A DNA stretch of 64,000 bases from Jacaranda mimosifolia (Eukaryota > Streptophyta > Magnoliopsida > Lamiales > Bignoniaceae). Positions 38,117 to 48,694 of this stretch are shown one piece after another. Both the position numbers and the translations under genes were made by a program. Position 1 is the stretch's first letter. Each line of letters begins with the position of its first letter. Below the pieces are notes generated by a model. It was given only the letters and a program-made list of their open reading frames with translations. It searched no databases and was not told the DNA's origin. Location of the stretch: positions 39,590,277 through 39,654,276 of the forward strand of contig CM032124.1 in the NCBI GenBank assembly GCA_018894105.1, read 5' to 3'.

Positions 38117-38802
38117 CAGTCAGTTTGGTTGTGTTTTCATTTTCAAATTTTATTTTTAATATTTTAAAAATTTTAAAAAATTAGTTAGAATAAGAGTTTG
38201 TTTGGTTTTATTTTCTGAAAGTATTTTTATTTTCTGGTGAAAATAAATAGTAAAAAGTTAGTTATAACTATAAGTTTAAAAATAAATGTTGTTTGAATAT
38301 TTTGCTTAAAATAAAATGATTGTATGTAGTTGAAAATGAATTGTATTTGGATATTGTAGTGTTTTTGTATTAAAAATCGTACAAATGAGAGTAGGAGAAA
38401 ATAAAGTGTGAAAATAGAGAGAGAGAGTGTAAAAGTGTGTTTGAGAACATATGCTGAGAATGAAAATATATGTGAAAATATGAAAGAAGTCGATTGCTTT
38501 TCATTTTCATCTTCAGGACTAAAAATGGGTTTTGAAAACAAAACTAAACGTGCATTAGATGAATTGAAAATAGGTCTATATGTGGATAGTATGTTAGGAA
38601 AATAACAATTATATAGGGTTTAGTATATTGTAGGTGGAGAGATACAGTAATAATCAGAAAAATGGAGAGAAGATATATAGATTATTGAAAAATATGTTTT
38701 GAAATGAAAATGAATTGGAATATAAGTGAAAATAATGATAAGTTGTTAATAATTCATCTCCAAATAGTAAAAATGGATTTAAAAACATAAACAACCTAGT
38801 TG
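38117..38802. mobile_element. Tourist/Harbinger-like MITE, copy B, split by copy C
   Basis: Left end CAGTCAGTTTGGTTGTG and the reverse complement of the right end CAACTAGGTTGTTTATG are related. TTA stands at both sides (38114-38116, 38803-38805). Taking out the inner element (38194-38556) leaves about 323 bases, the length of the other copies, and the two halves then read through like copy D (AATTAGTTAG..., GAATTGAAAA...). Confidence 0.7.
38194..38556. mobile_element. Tourist/Harbinger-like MITE, copy C, nested in copy B
   Basis: It begins GAGTTTGTTTGGTTTTATTT and ends ...GAAAACAAAACTAAACGTGCA, an imperfect inverted repeat. It is 363 bases long and interrupts copy B after TTAGTTAGAA. The presumed duplication is TAA on the left and TTA on the right. 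Confidence 0.65.
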
Positions 38803-38806
38803 TTAT

Positions 38807-39124
38807 GCCTGTTTGGTTTTATTTTCATTATCCATTTTCCATTTTCAAAATTTTCAAAATTAGTTAGTGAAAATAAATTGAAAATGAGTTTGTGCTTAGA
38901 TAGATTATTGGAAATGCAATATTTATTGGGTTTAATAGATTGTAGGTAGAGAGATATAGTAATAATATAATAAGGAGAAAAGATATATAGGTTATTGGGG
39001 AATATGCTTTAAAAATAAAAATGAAAATAATATTAAGCGAAAATGTGTAAAAAATAATATATTTTTATTTTTAAATAATAAAAAATATATGAAAATGAGG
39101 TATGAAAATGAAACCAAACGAGCC
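38807..39124. mobile_element. Tourist/Harbinger-like MITE, copy D, abutting copy B
   Basis: It begins GCCTGTTTGGTTTTATTTTC and ends ...GAAAATGAAACCAAACGAGCC. About 318 bases; it starts directly at the TTA that bounds copy B, so both may have used the same target site. Confidence 0.7.
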
Positions 39125-39787
39125 CTTTTTGGACCCCACACTGCCGGGTTTTTTTTTCTTCCTCTGCAAGACCTCTGCGGAAGTTGAAACAAGATAACGC
39201 TCATCTTGAAATCGACTCACTACTTAGATGATTCCTCTCGATATTATTGAATTATCAAAGCCGATTTTCATCTTCCTCGACAAACTAATTGATATTAAAG
39301 AATCAGCCAATGAGTTGCGATTAGGGCTAAAATATCATTCGAACCCAAATTTTGTTGGTTTTCTTTGAAATGTGTCGATATATTATAAGAAACTCGTCGA
39401 GACACCCTGTAAAATCATTAATCATTAATCAAACAATATTCTATAAAATATATATATATATACACATTCTGATTTTGGTAGTTTTAGACCAACAAGCAAC
39501 AAATTGAACTATTTTTAGTCCTAAAGTTTCTAAACAAACTCTTAAAAAGTAACCGTTAAATAGGTAAAAAAATAAAAAATAAAAACCATATCATAATGTT
39601 TTGTTGTGCTTTCAGCTTTGATCTGTACTTTATTGGAATTTGGCACCCTAGATTGGAAAAAAATCATTAATTGGGCCCCGAGAATCCGTAGGGCTATCAT
39701 TACTAATAGTTAATCACAATTTATAACCATTTAATCATTTTATGCCAATAAATGATGTAATTATTATTTCATATATAATGATTAAAA
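39125..39787. other. AT-rich spacer, nothing assigned
   Basis: No gene or bounded repeat was recognised between MITE copy D and the next element. Confidence 0.35.
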
Positions 39788-40134
39788 AGGTTATATTTGG
39801 TTATGTTTTTTGTTTGATTTTATTACGTGTTTTGGGAGAATGAATTATTGAAAAATATGATAGTTGTTTTTTGCTATGTTTGTTTATGTTTTGGGGGAGA
39901 CATTTTTTTTTACTGTAACAGTTAAATCAATAGTTTTTTGTTGGATTTTTGGAATGAAAATGGAAATAAGTGATTATTTTAATGTTAGAATAATAAAAAA
40001 TAAATATACGATGTATATATAGTATAAATATGTATATATTGGAGAATGTGCGTTTTAAAGGAAAAATGAGGATATATTTGATTATGTTTCTCTAAAATAG
40101 TGTTGTTCTGGGAAAACATAACCAAACAAAGCTT
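39788..40134. mobile_element. MITE of the GTTATGTTTT family
   Basis: TTTGGTTATGTTTT near the left end is matched by AAAACATAACCAAA near the right. The 347-base non-coding body shares long stretches with 29885-30210. Exact ends and target duplication are uncertain. Confidence 0.6.
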
Positions 40135-40920
40135 GATTTTTTTTGTTTTTCTATTGCAATAGTAGCTTACTGGTTAAGTTTGAAATCCCAATATATCATT
40201 ATCTTTTGTAATTTGTTTGTTACTAGTGAATATATTAAATCATTAATTGATATATGTAATCATCATTTCCCTTATAGAAATCTTTAAAAATTAGATTTTA
40301 TTGGTTATTTATTAATGGGCCAATTATGATAATTTTTTTAAGTGTTTTTTTTTCCATACTTTCTTTTATGATATTGAAAACTTTACACTAACATAATTAC
40401 AATTTTTACATCAATACATTATGATATGACTAATTAAATTTATAAGAGTAAAAAAGTGAAAAAAACAAAAACAAATAAAAAAATTAAATGGTTCAAATAA
40501 ACTACATAAAAAAAAAAAGCTGGAGAAAAATGCTATAAATACTAAACCCAAAAAATAAACGGGATAAAAAACTATTCACAAGAAATTGCTAGCTTTCTAG
40601 AACATTCAAGAATTGAAAAATATCTGCATGCATTTCAGAGAAAAAAATCTGAAACTCCATTGTCTATTGAAAAAGACCGTAACTCCATTTCTGTGCAGCA
40701 TCACATTTAAATTTAATTTAACAAAAGTATCCTTAAGTAGCTCACAAATCTCAATAGTTTAAGAATCAACTCAAAAATTATCCACCGTACCCAAGACAAT
40801 TGATCATAATATAAATTTTTTTACTATTCATAATTCTTTTCTTTCATTAACGTATTCAAAGTCTATGCAATTCATTTTTCTTCACTAATGATCTTAAAAT
40901 AACTGACGACTATTTTATAC
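40135..40920. other. AT-rich spacer, nothing assigned
   Basis: No coding region or bounded repeat was recognised. Confidence 0.35.
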
Positions 40921-41165
40921 ATAATATATATATATATATATGAAATGACTATATTTATATATTTTGAAAATGTGAAAAAAGAGGGTGTATGCATGCCAAG
41001 TAGTTGGCAGCAGCCAGATAATGCCTGTATTATTCCTCTAGTGATATATATATATATATATATATATGAAATGACTATATTTATATATTTTGAAAATGTG
41101 AAAAAAGAGGGTGTATGCATGCCAAGTAGTTGGCAGCAGCCAGATAATGCCTGTATTATTCCTCT
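40921..41165 (+). repeat. Recent direct duplication: two identical 99-base units behind (TA)n tracts
   Basis: Bases 40941-41039 and 41067-41165 appear identical, starting TGAAATGACTATATTTATAT and ending TGTATTATTCCTCT. Each is preceded by a (TA)n tract, giving a 126-base period. The lack of differences means the duplication is young. Confidence 0.9.
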
Positions 41166-42600
41166 GCTTATCACTAGTCCAAGTCCCTTAATTTTGACAT
41201 TAAAATTGACACCACAATGATGTCAACAACAAATAGTATTGTTATAAGGAAAATACAACAATTGTATCACTTGTCCCATTAACTTCCCCCCACCTAGGAA
41301 AGTCAAATGAGACACATAATAGGACCATTCACAAAAATCAAAGATTAATCAAGAACAATAATTGTGTGTCACGTTGATTTGAATCCTCTATTCAATTATC
41401 TATTTCGTCCGTTTTTCCATTTCATGAAAATATGATAAGGGCTTATTTGTTTGGACATATATGATTAAACTTAATACATATACTAGTGATATATTTGCTA
41501 AAAATGGTATTCAAAACAATTTATTGTTTGTTTTGATTTTAGAAATTGGTGATATCCCATACTTGAAGCCATATAATATTTGGTTTGAAAGATTGCTCAA
41601 ATTTAAAAGGGTGAAAAATGAATTAGGCCATCTGGCATGATCCATAAACCAGTTTGGCCCATGATACCATGTCGGGCCGCAAAATGTATCATGGGCCATA
41701 AAAACGTGAAGCAAATAGAAAATTAGGCTTGAAAATGAATCGACCGAGCCTTAACCTTTTAAGCATACAAGTCCCAAGTGTATTAAATATTTTCTTATAA
41801 AAATAATTAATTGATAATTAAATACACTTGGCATAAATACAACAAATTAGAATAGCGGAACGGAATAGGAAATGAAACAGAGAATCAAAATGATGTGTTG
41901 CACCTTTACTATTCTTGTTTTTATTTTATACAGTAAAATTTACGCGTATCTAAATCTTAAATTGCATTAAGAAATTCGTCTTTTTTATTTTATTAGAATA
42001 TTATGTTAAAAATTCAAAATGCTTAACAAGTAAATTCAGGCACAACATTTCAACGTATTTACAAAGAAAATTAATTATCACTAATTAAGATCGTAACGTT
42101 ATTCTTCAACATTTATAAAATTGTATTCACACATGAAATTTCAAACAACGAAATCTTAAATTATCGAAGGTTTAATTTATTGAAATATTAATATAAAATA
42201 TATAAAGGGGGGTGAAACTTGACCTCTCGAGTCAAAAGAAAGATAATATATTAAATGAAATAAAGAGTATTATTATATTAAATAAAGAAAATAATATTTT
42301 CTTGCGTGTGGTGGCAACAAATGTCTCTAGAAGCATATGCTTTGACAAAATCTGATCAACTCCCTTATAAGAGGGTAATATCATACATTGCAGTTAATAA
42401 AATATTATTTTATTAAAATTTAATTTGTTAAAAATAATATTATAAATATTTTCTTTTTTCCATTAACACATGCAAAATTTATTATTTGTAACTCTTTCTT
42501 CTTATTCATATTTTCGAAATAATCGTCAATTATTTTATGCACGCAAAAAACATGTCATTGTTACTGCATATAAATTCTGTAAGAAAATTCTCTAATCTAC
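41166..42600. other. AT-rich spacer with a short perfect hairpin
   Basis: TGGCCCATGATAC at 41655-41667 pairs perfectly with GTATCATGGGCCA at 41686-41698 across an 18-base loop. No coding region was recognised. Confidence 0.4.
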
Positions 42601-42865
42601 CACCCCCTCCCTCCGCGATCAGTGTAGCAACTCTCTTTAGACGTAATTGTATGAGTTCTCCATCGTTGTAAAATGTTCGGTTTGAGCCATATTTACTGTA
42701 CAAAGGGCGAGTCTGTTACCACAACCCCACCGAAGAGCTAGTCGGCTAAGGTTCTTCCACCACAGAAGTGACTAGTTCACAGACTACTATCACAAACAGA
42801 TTCGAACCCATAATCTTATTTCAAAAAATAATGAATCATGTCCAACTATACTACCACCTCAACCG
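42601..42865 (-). mobile_element. Probable tRNA-derived SINE
   Basis: Read on the minus strand from about 42862, the sequence has an A-box-like GTGGTAGTATAGTTGG and a B-box GGGTTCGAATCTG about 50 bases apart, the RNA polymerase III promoter layout of a tRNA-derived SINE. About 200 bases of body follow (GGTGGAAGAACCTTAGCC, GCTCTTCGGTGGGG). It does not fold as an intact tRNA by eye. The distal end is approximate. Confidence 0.55.
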
Positions 42866-43335
42866 TGAAAATTCTTTACTTTCTATCCATGGTGGAGTCT
42901 GTTTTTTGTGCAGATGACATGCATGCAAATGACTGCTAAACCCTAACATAAATTTCAAAGTAAAAAATTGTCTAAGAATCTCTTAACATAGCCCATGAAT
43001 TTGCGCAAGTGTCTGTCGTGGAAAAGACAGGTGGCTGCCCTACACAGACAGCAGAATATATATATATATATATTTATATATATTTAATTGCCCTGTAAAG
43101 TTTATTGAAAAGGTCATGTTTTTAATGGTTCTTACAATTGTCAACTTAACTCCAATTTCAACCTCTTCAAAGTCTTTGTTTGTAAGGATTGACGCCATTG
43201 TTGACATGGAACTTTATCATGAAATATTTAAATTCATTGCTTATAATATATTTGGTTTATTTAATTTTATTTAAAATTATCGGATTAAAGAGATGGGTTG
43301 ATTTGATTTATACAAGAAAATTTTAAATTCATTCT
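42866..43335. other. AT-rich spacer with a (TA)n tract
   Basis: No gene recognised. A (TA)n microsatellite lies near 43056-43082. Confidence 0.35.
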
Positions 43336-44060
43336 AAAAGTTTTTCTCCCACGTCTTTGATTCTTCTGATATTCGATCAGATTTCCGTTCTCCAATACCT
43401 TGAAATGGAAAATTTTCCTTTACTATTATATGTTTTAGCTTGACTTTTTTGAAATTAAGGAGAAACTTTGATCGATGTGTTCATATAGAAAGGTTAATGA
43501 TTACATAAATTGAAAAAATACGACAATCGAGACAAGTTGAAAGTGGGAGAGGGAGTAGCACACCCTTTTTGATTTAATGGTTATTATCACTCAATTTATC
43601 ATAAATGAACTATTAATTTCTTTTTATAACTCACAAAATCCTGCAAAAAAAATAAAAAATGGGTGATATTTTTTCTAGAACTATATATTTCTTGTGAAAA
43701 GTTTTTCTTCCACGTCTTTTGTTTCTCCGATCTTTGATCAGATTTCCGTTCTCCAATACCATAAAATGGAAATCTTTTATTTGCTATTATATATTTCGGC
43801 TTGACTTTTTTTAAAATTAAGGAGAAACTTTGATCGATGTGTTCGTATAGAAAGGTTAATGATTACATAAATTGAAAAAATACTACAATCGAGACAAGTT
43901 GAAAGTGGGAGAGGGAGTGGCACACTCTTTGTGATTTAATGGTTATTATCACTCAATTTATCGTAAAATAAACGATTTTTTCTTTTTATAATGCACAAAA
44001 TCCTTTAAAAAATAAAAATAAGTAATAATTTTTCTAGAACTATATATTTCTTGTGATACA
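43336..44060 (+). repeat. Tandem duplication of a 361-base unit
   Basis: GTTTTTCTCCCACGTCTTTG at 43340 recurs as GTTTTTCTTCCACGTCTTTT at 43701, and similarity continues through TTTCCGTTCTCCAATACC, GGAGAAACTTTGATCGATGT, GAGACAAGTTGAAAGTGGGA and CTAGAACTATATATTTCTTG. The period is 361 bases. Scattered substitutions and small indels show it is older than the 99-base duplication. No coding capacity. Confidence 0.9.
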
Positions 44061-44447
44061 TTATTTATCAATAGATAGAAAGATGGATAGAAGTGAAGGC
44101 CTCGTGCTTTATTTCTTGTGTGATATGAAATTATAGACCAAAATGCATATAGAGTGGTGTTTGGTTAAAATTAAATGGCTATCTTCGTTCCCTTAATAAA
44201 AGAAAGTTTGCAGTCAACAACCGTAATCAGGAAGCCGCCTTGCCAAGCAAATCATTTGCATGTAAATTATTCTTTTGTTTTTGTTTTTGTTATTTTTTTA
44301 CCCTTCTAGATGATATGTTACTCATCAATTTCAAATCACATGCTTCTTGTTCCTTCCTTCTTCTTTCTTTTTTTGAAATTCTTTTCCATCATTTTGAAAA
44401 TGTATGTTTTAAGAGAGAGATTGTGTGTGTATATATATATATATATA

Positions 44448-44670
44448 TTTGTACACCTGCACACGCATTTGGAGTCATTTGAATTTGAACCCCAAATGTA
44501 GGGCTGGGAATAGGCCACCGGGTCAAGTCGCTTGTTACGTGTGTGTGTGCGTGTATATATATATATATATATATTTGTACACTTGCACACACACTTAGAG
44601 TCATTTGAATTTGAACCCCAAATGTAGGGTTGGGATTGGGAATAGGCCACCGGGTCAGGTCATTTGTTAT
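44448..44670 (+). repeat. Direct duplication, 126-base period, bounded by (TA)n/(GT)n
   Basis: TTTGTACAC...GGAGTCATTTGAATTTGAAC...ATAGGCCACCGGGTCA occurs at 44448 and again at 44574, each copy preceded by a (TA)n tract. The copies differ by several bases and a short internal insertion (TTGGGA). Confidence 0.85.
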
Positions 44671-44692
44671 AGCTTGACTTATGTGTGACTTA

Positions 44693-45045
44693 GAAGGTGT
44701 TTGAATGAACTTATAAGCTCTTCAAATATGTCAAAAAATGTTTGGTAATTTTTTGAAAAAAAGAGCTTATAAGGTTTTAAAATAAGATGTTATGAATTTA
44801 TAAGGCTTTTTTTAAAAAGTTGAGAATTCCTAACTTATTTTTAGAATCTCAACAAACTCTTTTAATTTAAAGCATATTAATTACAAGTCATTACTAACAT
44901 TTTATAAGTTCTAAAATCTTATTTTATCCAAACACTTTAATAGCTTATGTTTGAAAAAAGATCTAGCATCTTATGAGTTCCAAAAATATCTTATAAGATG
45001 TAAGAGCTTATAAGGTCTTTTAAATAAGTTTAGTCAAACACCCTC
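44693..45045. mobile_element. Tourist-like MITE with GARGGTGTTTGA ends
   Basis: Left end GAAGGTGTTTGA and right end (reverse complement) GAGGGTGTTTGA differ at one of 12 positions. TTA flanks both sides (44690-44692, 45046-45048). CTTATAAGCTCTT-type words are mirrored further in. 353 bases, non-coding. Confidence 0.8.
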
Positions 45046-45048
45046 TTA

Positions 45049-46970
45049 ATCTGACCCGATCAGTTTGAAAACGGACCAGGTCGAGATTTACAAAACAACC
45101 TTTTTAATCAACAGATGAAGTTGAGATTCACACGCATAAAAAAAAAATCACTCGATGAATGACTAATACTAAAATTTGATTTGAAGATGCATGAATACAT
45201 CAAAAAGTTCTGTGCCTTGGATTGATGGCATACTTTACCAAATGGACTTATGACATATTATATTTAATTTTATGTAGAAAATCACTTAACTAAATAATTA
45301 ATTAGTTAATTATGTAACATCACTTGTTTAGAAAAAGTGACGCATATGAATAGGCAAATTGCGATGAAGATTCGGAGTCGTCGCTATTTATTGAGTTTTG
45401 GTTGATGGGTCAATGCACACTAACCCACACTCTTCTCAATAATCAGTTGAAAATTTTCCCATGTAGTTGTGAATTCTGCAACTTGGAATTTTCCTCATAC
45501 CTACTTCTCTCGATTTATGGGACAATGAAGGGTACGCATCGATTGACTTGGTGAATTCCTATTGAAGATTAGATCAAATTTATTTTACAACTTGACTAGC
45601 ACAAATAATTTGTGTAAAAGATGTGACCGGTGATTATATAATATATTAATTCTCGATGTAGATGTTATATAATTAATGTTAGAAAAAGAAAAGTATGCTT
45701 CTGTACAAAATACCTTAAAGTTTACTCCAAATCAAACATTTAGCCCGCCATCTGCAAAATTTAGATTGCACGTAAATATGCAGCTAGACATTTCATCTAG
45801 AATTGATTATATCACGTCCCAACTTAGCAAAATAACATAATTTTTATACATAAATCAATTTAATAAGAGACTACAATTTGAAAGTTGCTCCTTATCTCTT
45901 GATTTTGCTAATTCTCCTCCATATCTGAAAATATCAACAAAAAAAGTGAGCTCGAAAGCCCAGCAAGCATTTTACAAATATTTAAGATGCAAACTATTCA
46001 AAATATCTTATAATTAACATGACCATGAGACTATAACACGCAAAAATCGGTGGACAAACCACCGTTATATCAAAATTTACAAACTATTCGAAACTAGTTT
46101 CAAGTCGGTATATTCAAAGATTCGTATCGCATAGATTCCATATCATATAGCAAAGTGTTATAATCAACATGGTTATGCAAAAGAACATATTCTCATATTA
46201 AGAATTATGAACATTTCAAACCTTAAACATATATAAAATACTCACCTTGCAAATTCTTATCATAAAACCAAGTAAAAACACTCTTCAAGAATCTTCATCT
46301 CCTAATCCTTTCTCTTCCTCTTCTAACATTTTCTAACCTCATAAGATATGTATGTTTCCACATATTCCCAACATATATATAGGCAATTGTGTAACTTACA
46401 AATTAATTCTCACTATTCCTCAATAATACACCACTCTTCTCGTTCTTAAATAAGATGCACCTTTACATATACTTGCATAAATAAGCTATTACTCCATATT
46501 CCTCCACTATTTCATAATTACTACCCGCTATCTTCCTCATTCTTAAGTGATACCACTTCATATTTCATTTGTAACTTAGAATCATAATTTTAAGAATAAA
46601 AGTTCACTAATTGTCATCACTTAATTGAGTTTAGAAAATTAATTTTTTATTATTATAGTTTTTATTATTCTTTGGGGCATTACAGTTTAGGATGGAAAAA
46701 TCAACCTGATTTAATTGGAGAATAGATAAATTTGTGGAAGAATCAAGACCGAAGTTTAACAATGGTAGAATCTTTTTCAGGAGTTTAAGATTTCAATATC
46801 TCTGAATTTTAAGCTATTAAGAGTGAGAACCACATTAGATGAGATCAAATGTTTGATAATGATTCAGCTTTCTTGCATGGCAAATGATATGGTTATTTAT
46901 AATGCATTGTTGAAGTAGGCCAACCCTGTTTCGTACATATGAGGGGTGGATGTACAACTAAGATCCCATT
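45049..46970. other. AT-rich spacer, nothing assigned
   Basis: No coding region or bounded repeat was recognised on either strand. Confidence 0.35.
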
Positions 46971-47297
46971 TGGTTTTATTTTGATTTCCGTCATTTTTAA
47001 AATGCTGGCAAATAGTTAGTGGAAATGAATTAAATATGAGTTTATATTTGAATATATTGCTGAAAAAATAATAATTATGTTAATTTTAGTAAATTGTAGA
47101 TGGAGAGAGATAAAAATAATGGAATAGAGAAAGAAAATATATAAATTATTGAGAGAAAATATATAGATTATTGGATAATAAAATTTGAAAATAAAAATAA
47201 AATTGATGTTGGATGAAAATGCATAAAAAATGATGTATTTCATTTTGGGAATTGTAAAAATGCAAAAATAGACTTTGAAAATAAATCAAACGGGCCT
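46971..47297. mobile_element. Tourist/Harbinger-like MITE, copy E
   Basis: It begins AGATCCCATTTGGTTTTATT and ends ...AATAAATCAAACGGGCCT, flanked by TA(A). 327 bases, non-coding, with the family words GTAGATGGAGAGAGAT and GATTATTGGA. Confidence 0.7.
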
Positions 47298-47312
47298 TAA
47301 ATGTAATTATCA

Positions 47313-47720
47313 AGGCTTTTTTTGTTTTGTGATTTGGGGCTTTCTGCCAAAATGGTTTGTGGGAAGTTTGGTTGGAGAATATGATTGTCGTTTGTTTGTG
47401 TTTTGAATGGTAATTAGAGATTGAATTGAAAGAAAGTTTTTTGCTTGTTTGTATTTTGAGAAGAAACAAGATGTCGCATTAATTACTTTTATATTGTATA
47501 GATAGAGTGAGATTAATATTTTAAAATTATCTGTATATGTGTATATAAGAGACAAAAAATGAAAGAGTTAAATATTAGGGAATGAGTAGAAAATGAATTG
47601 AGAGAGTGCTTTGGACCTGTTTGTGTATATTTTGAATAATGGGACTGGAGAATGTAATAGATTATTTGTTTGTATTTTGGAAGTTGAAAAATATTTTGGC
47701 AAATCTCAAACAAACAAGCC
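47313..47720. mobile_element. MITE-like element of the GGCTTGTTTG family
   Basis: Left AGGCTTTTTTTGTTTTG and right (reverse complement) GGGCTTGTTTGTTTGAG are imperfect inverted ends. The 408-base body has repeated GTTTGTATTTTG words and no coding capacity. Boundaries are approximate. Confidence 0.5.
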
Positions 47721-48694
47721 CCAAACGATCAAGCATTCAAGTTATTTTAGTTGATACGTCAATCATCCCCAACATAGATAAAAAGACGTGAATCTTGTGG
47801 AGTGTTTTAGGTATTCCTCGTTTTCCCAGGGACATTCTAGTCTTTAATGATTTAACCCACATTAACATTAAAACATTCCTGCAAGAGAAATAAATAAATA
47901 AATAAATAAAACACTCGTTAATGTATTAGCCCAACCAAAGTCCACATGAAGTTACTGCTAAAGTTCCTCATCATGCCTGTATAATTACCAGTAGAAAACA
48001 AAAGGGGTTACAAGCCTTCAAATTCAAATTTGTCTGCAGGCACACAAGCAAACACACAAACTGATTATAATGAGCCAAAAAGACTATCAAGCTTTTAAAC
48101 AAGTTAGGTGATTTGCCCGTTGGTTAAGCTATAAAATAATTGTGGGGCTAAAGACTAATTAAATTTTGACACGTTTCAATGGAAAGAGCAGACAAATAAA
48201 GAACAGGGATGTGAATTGGAAGTTAAGACAGAAGTAAGAAAAGAGAATTTGGGTTCAGTTTATCCAACAGCATTTAGTTGAAATATTATACCTAAGACCT
48301 AAAACAACAAAATTTTCAGTACTCCATCTGGAAAAGACAAACAAAATCCAAACAAGATCTTAGCAAAACAAGTGAATGAAAAGGAGAGGTTTATGAAAAG
48401 TAAACTAAGAGAAGAGACTTATTATGCATTGCTTTCACACAGTCACACAACCAGCACAAAGATTTATGCTTTCGCCAGCATATGTAAGTATAATATCATC
48501 TTCACTTAATCCTGTATGATTAATTTAAAGTGTGAATATCCCAACTTCTATGACATAGTCAATGAGTATGATTTTGAATAAGATTCTTCTGTATATAGGA
48601 TTTACACTGTTGATGGCTTTGTTCTTACCTGAAAACATAAAATTTTCATACTGAGATTGTTCTTTTGTCGATGCTTTTTTCCGTGTTTTGCAGC
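47721..48694. other. Spacer and 3' UTR of the WSS1A-like gene
   Basis: AT-rich DNA with an (AAAT)n run near 47890. The part nearest 48694 probably holds the 3' UTR of the minus-strand protease gene. No other gene recognised. Confidence 0.4.

Noticed and set aside
42784..42862. A functional tRNA gene on the minus strand
   Set aside because: Box A and B are present, but arms do not pair as a cloverleaf by eye and SINE-like body sequence follows.
47016..47713. Overlapping minus-strand frames of 66-107 codons
   Set aside because: They fall within two AT-rich MITEs and encode low-complexity Ile/Phe/Asn-rich strings.
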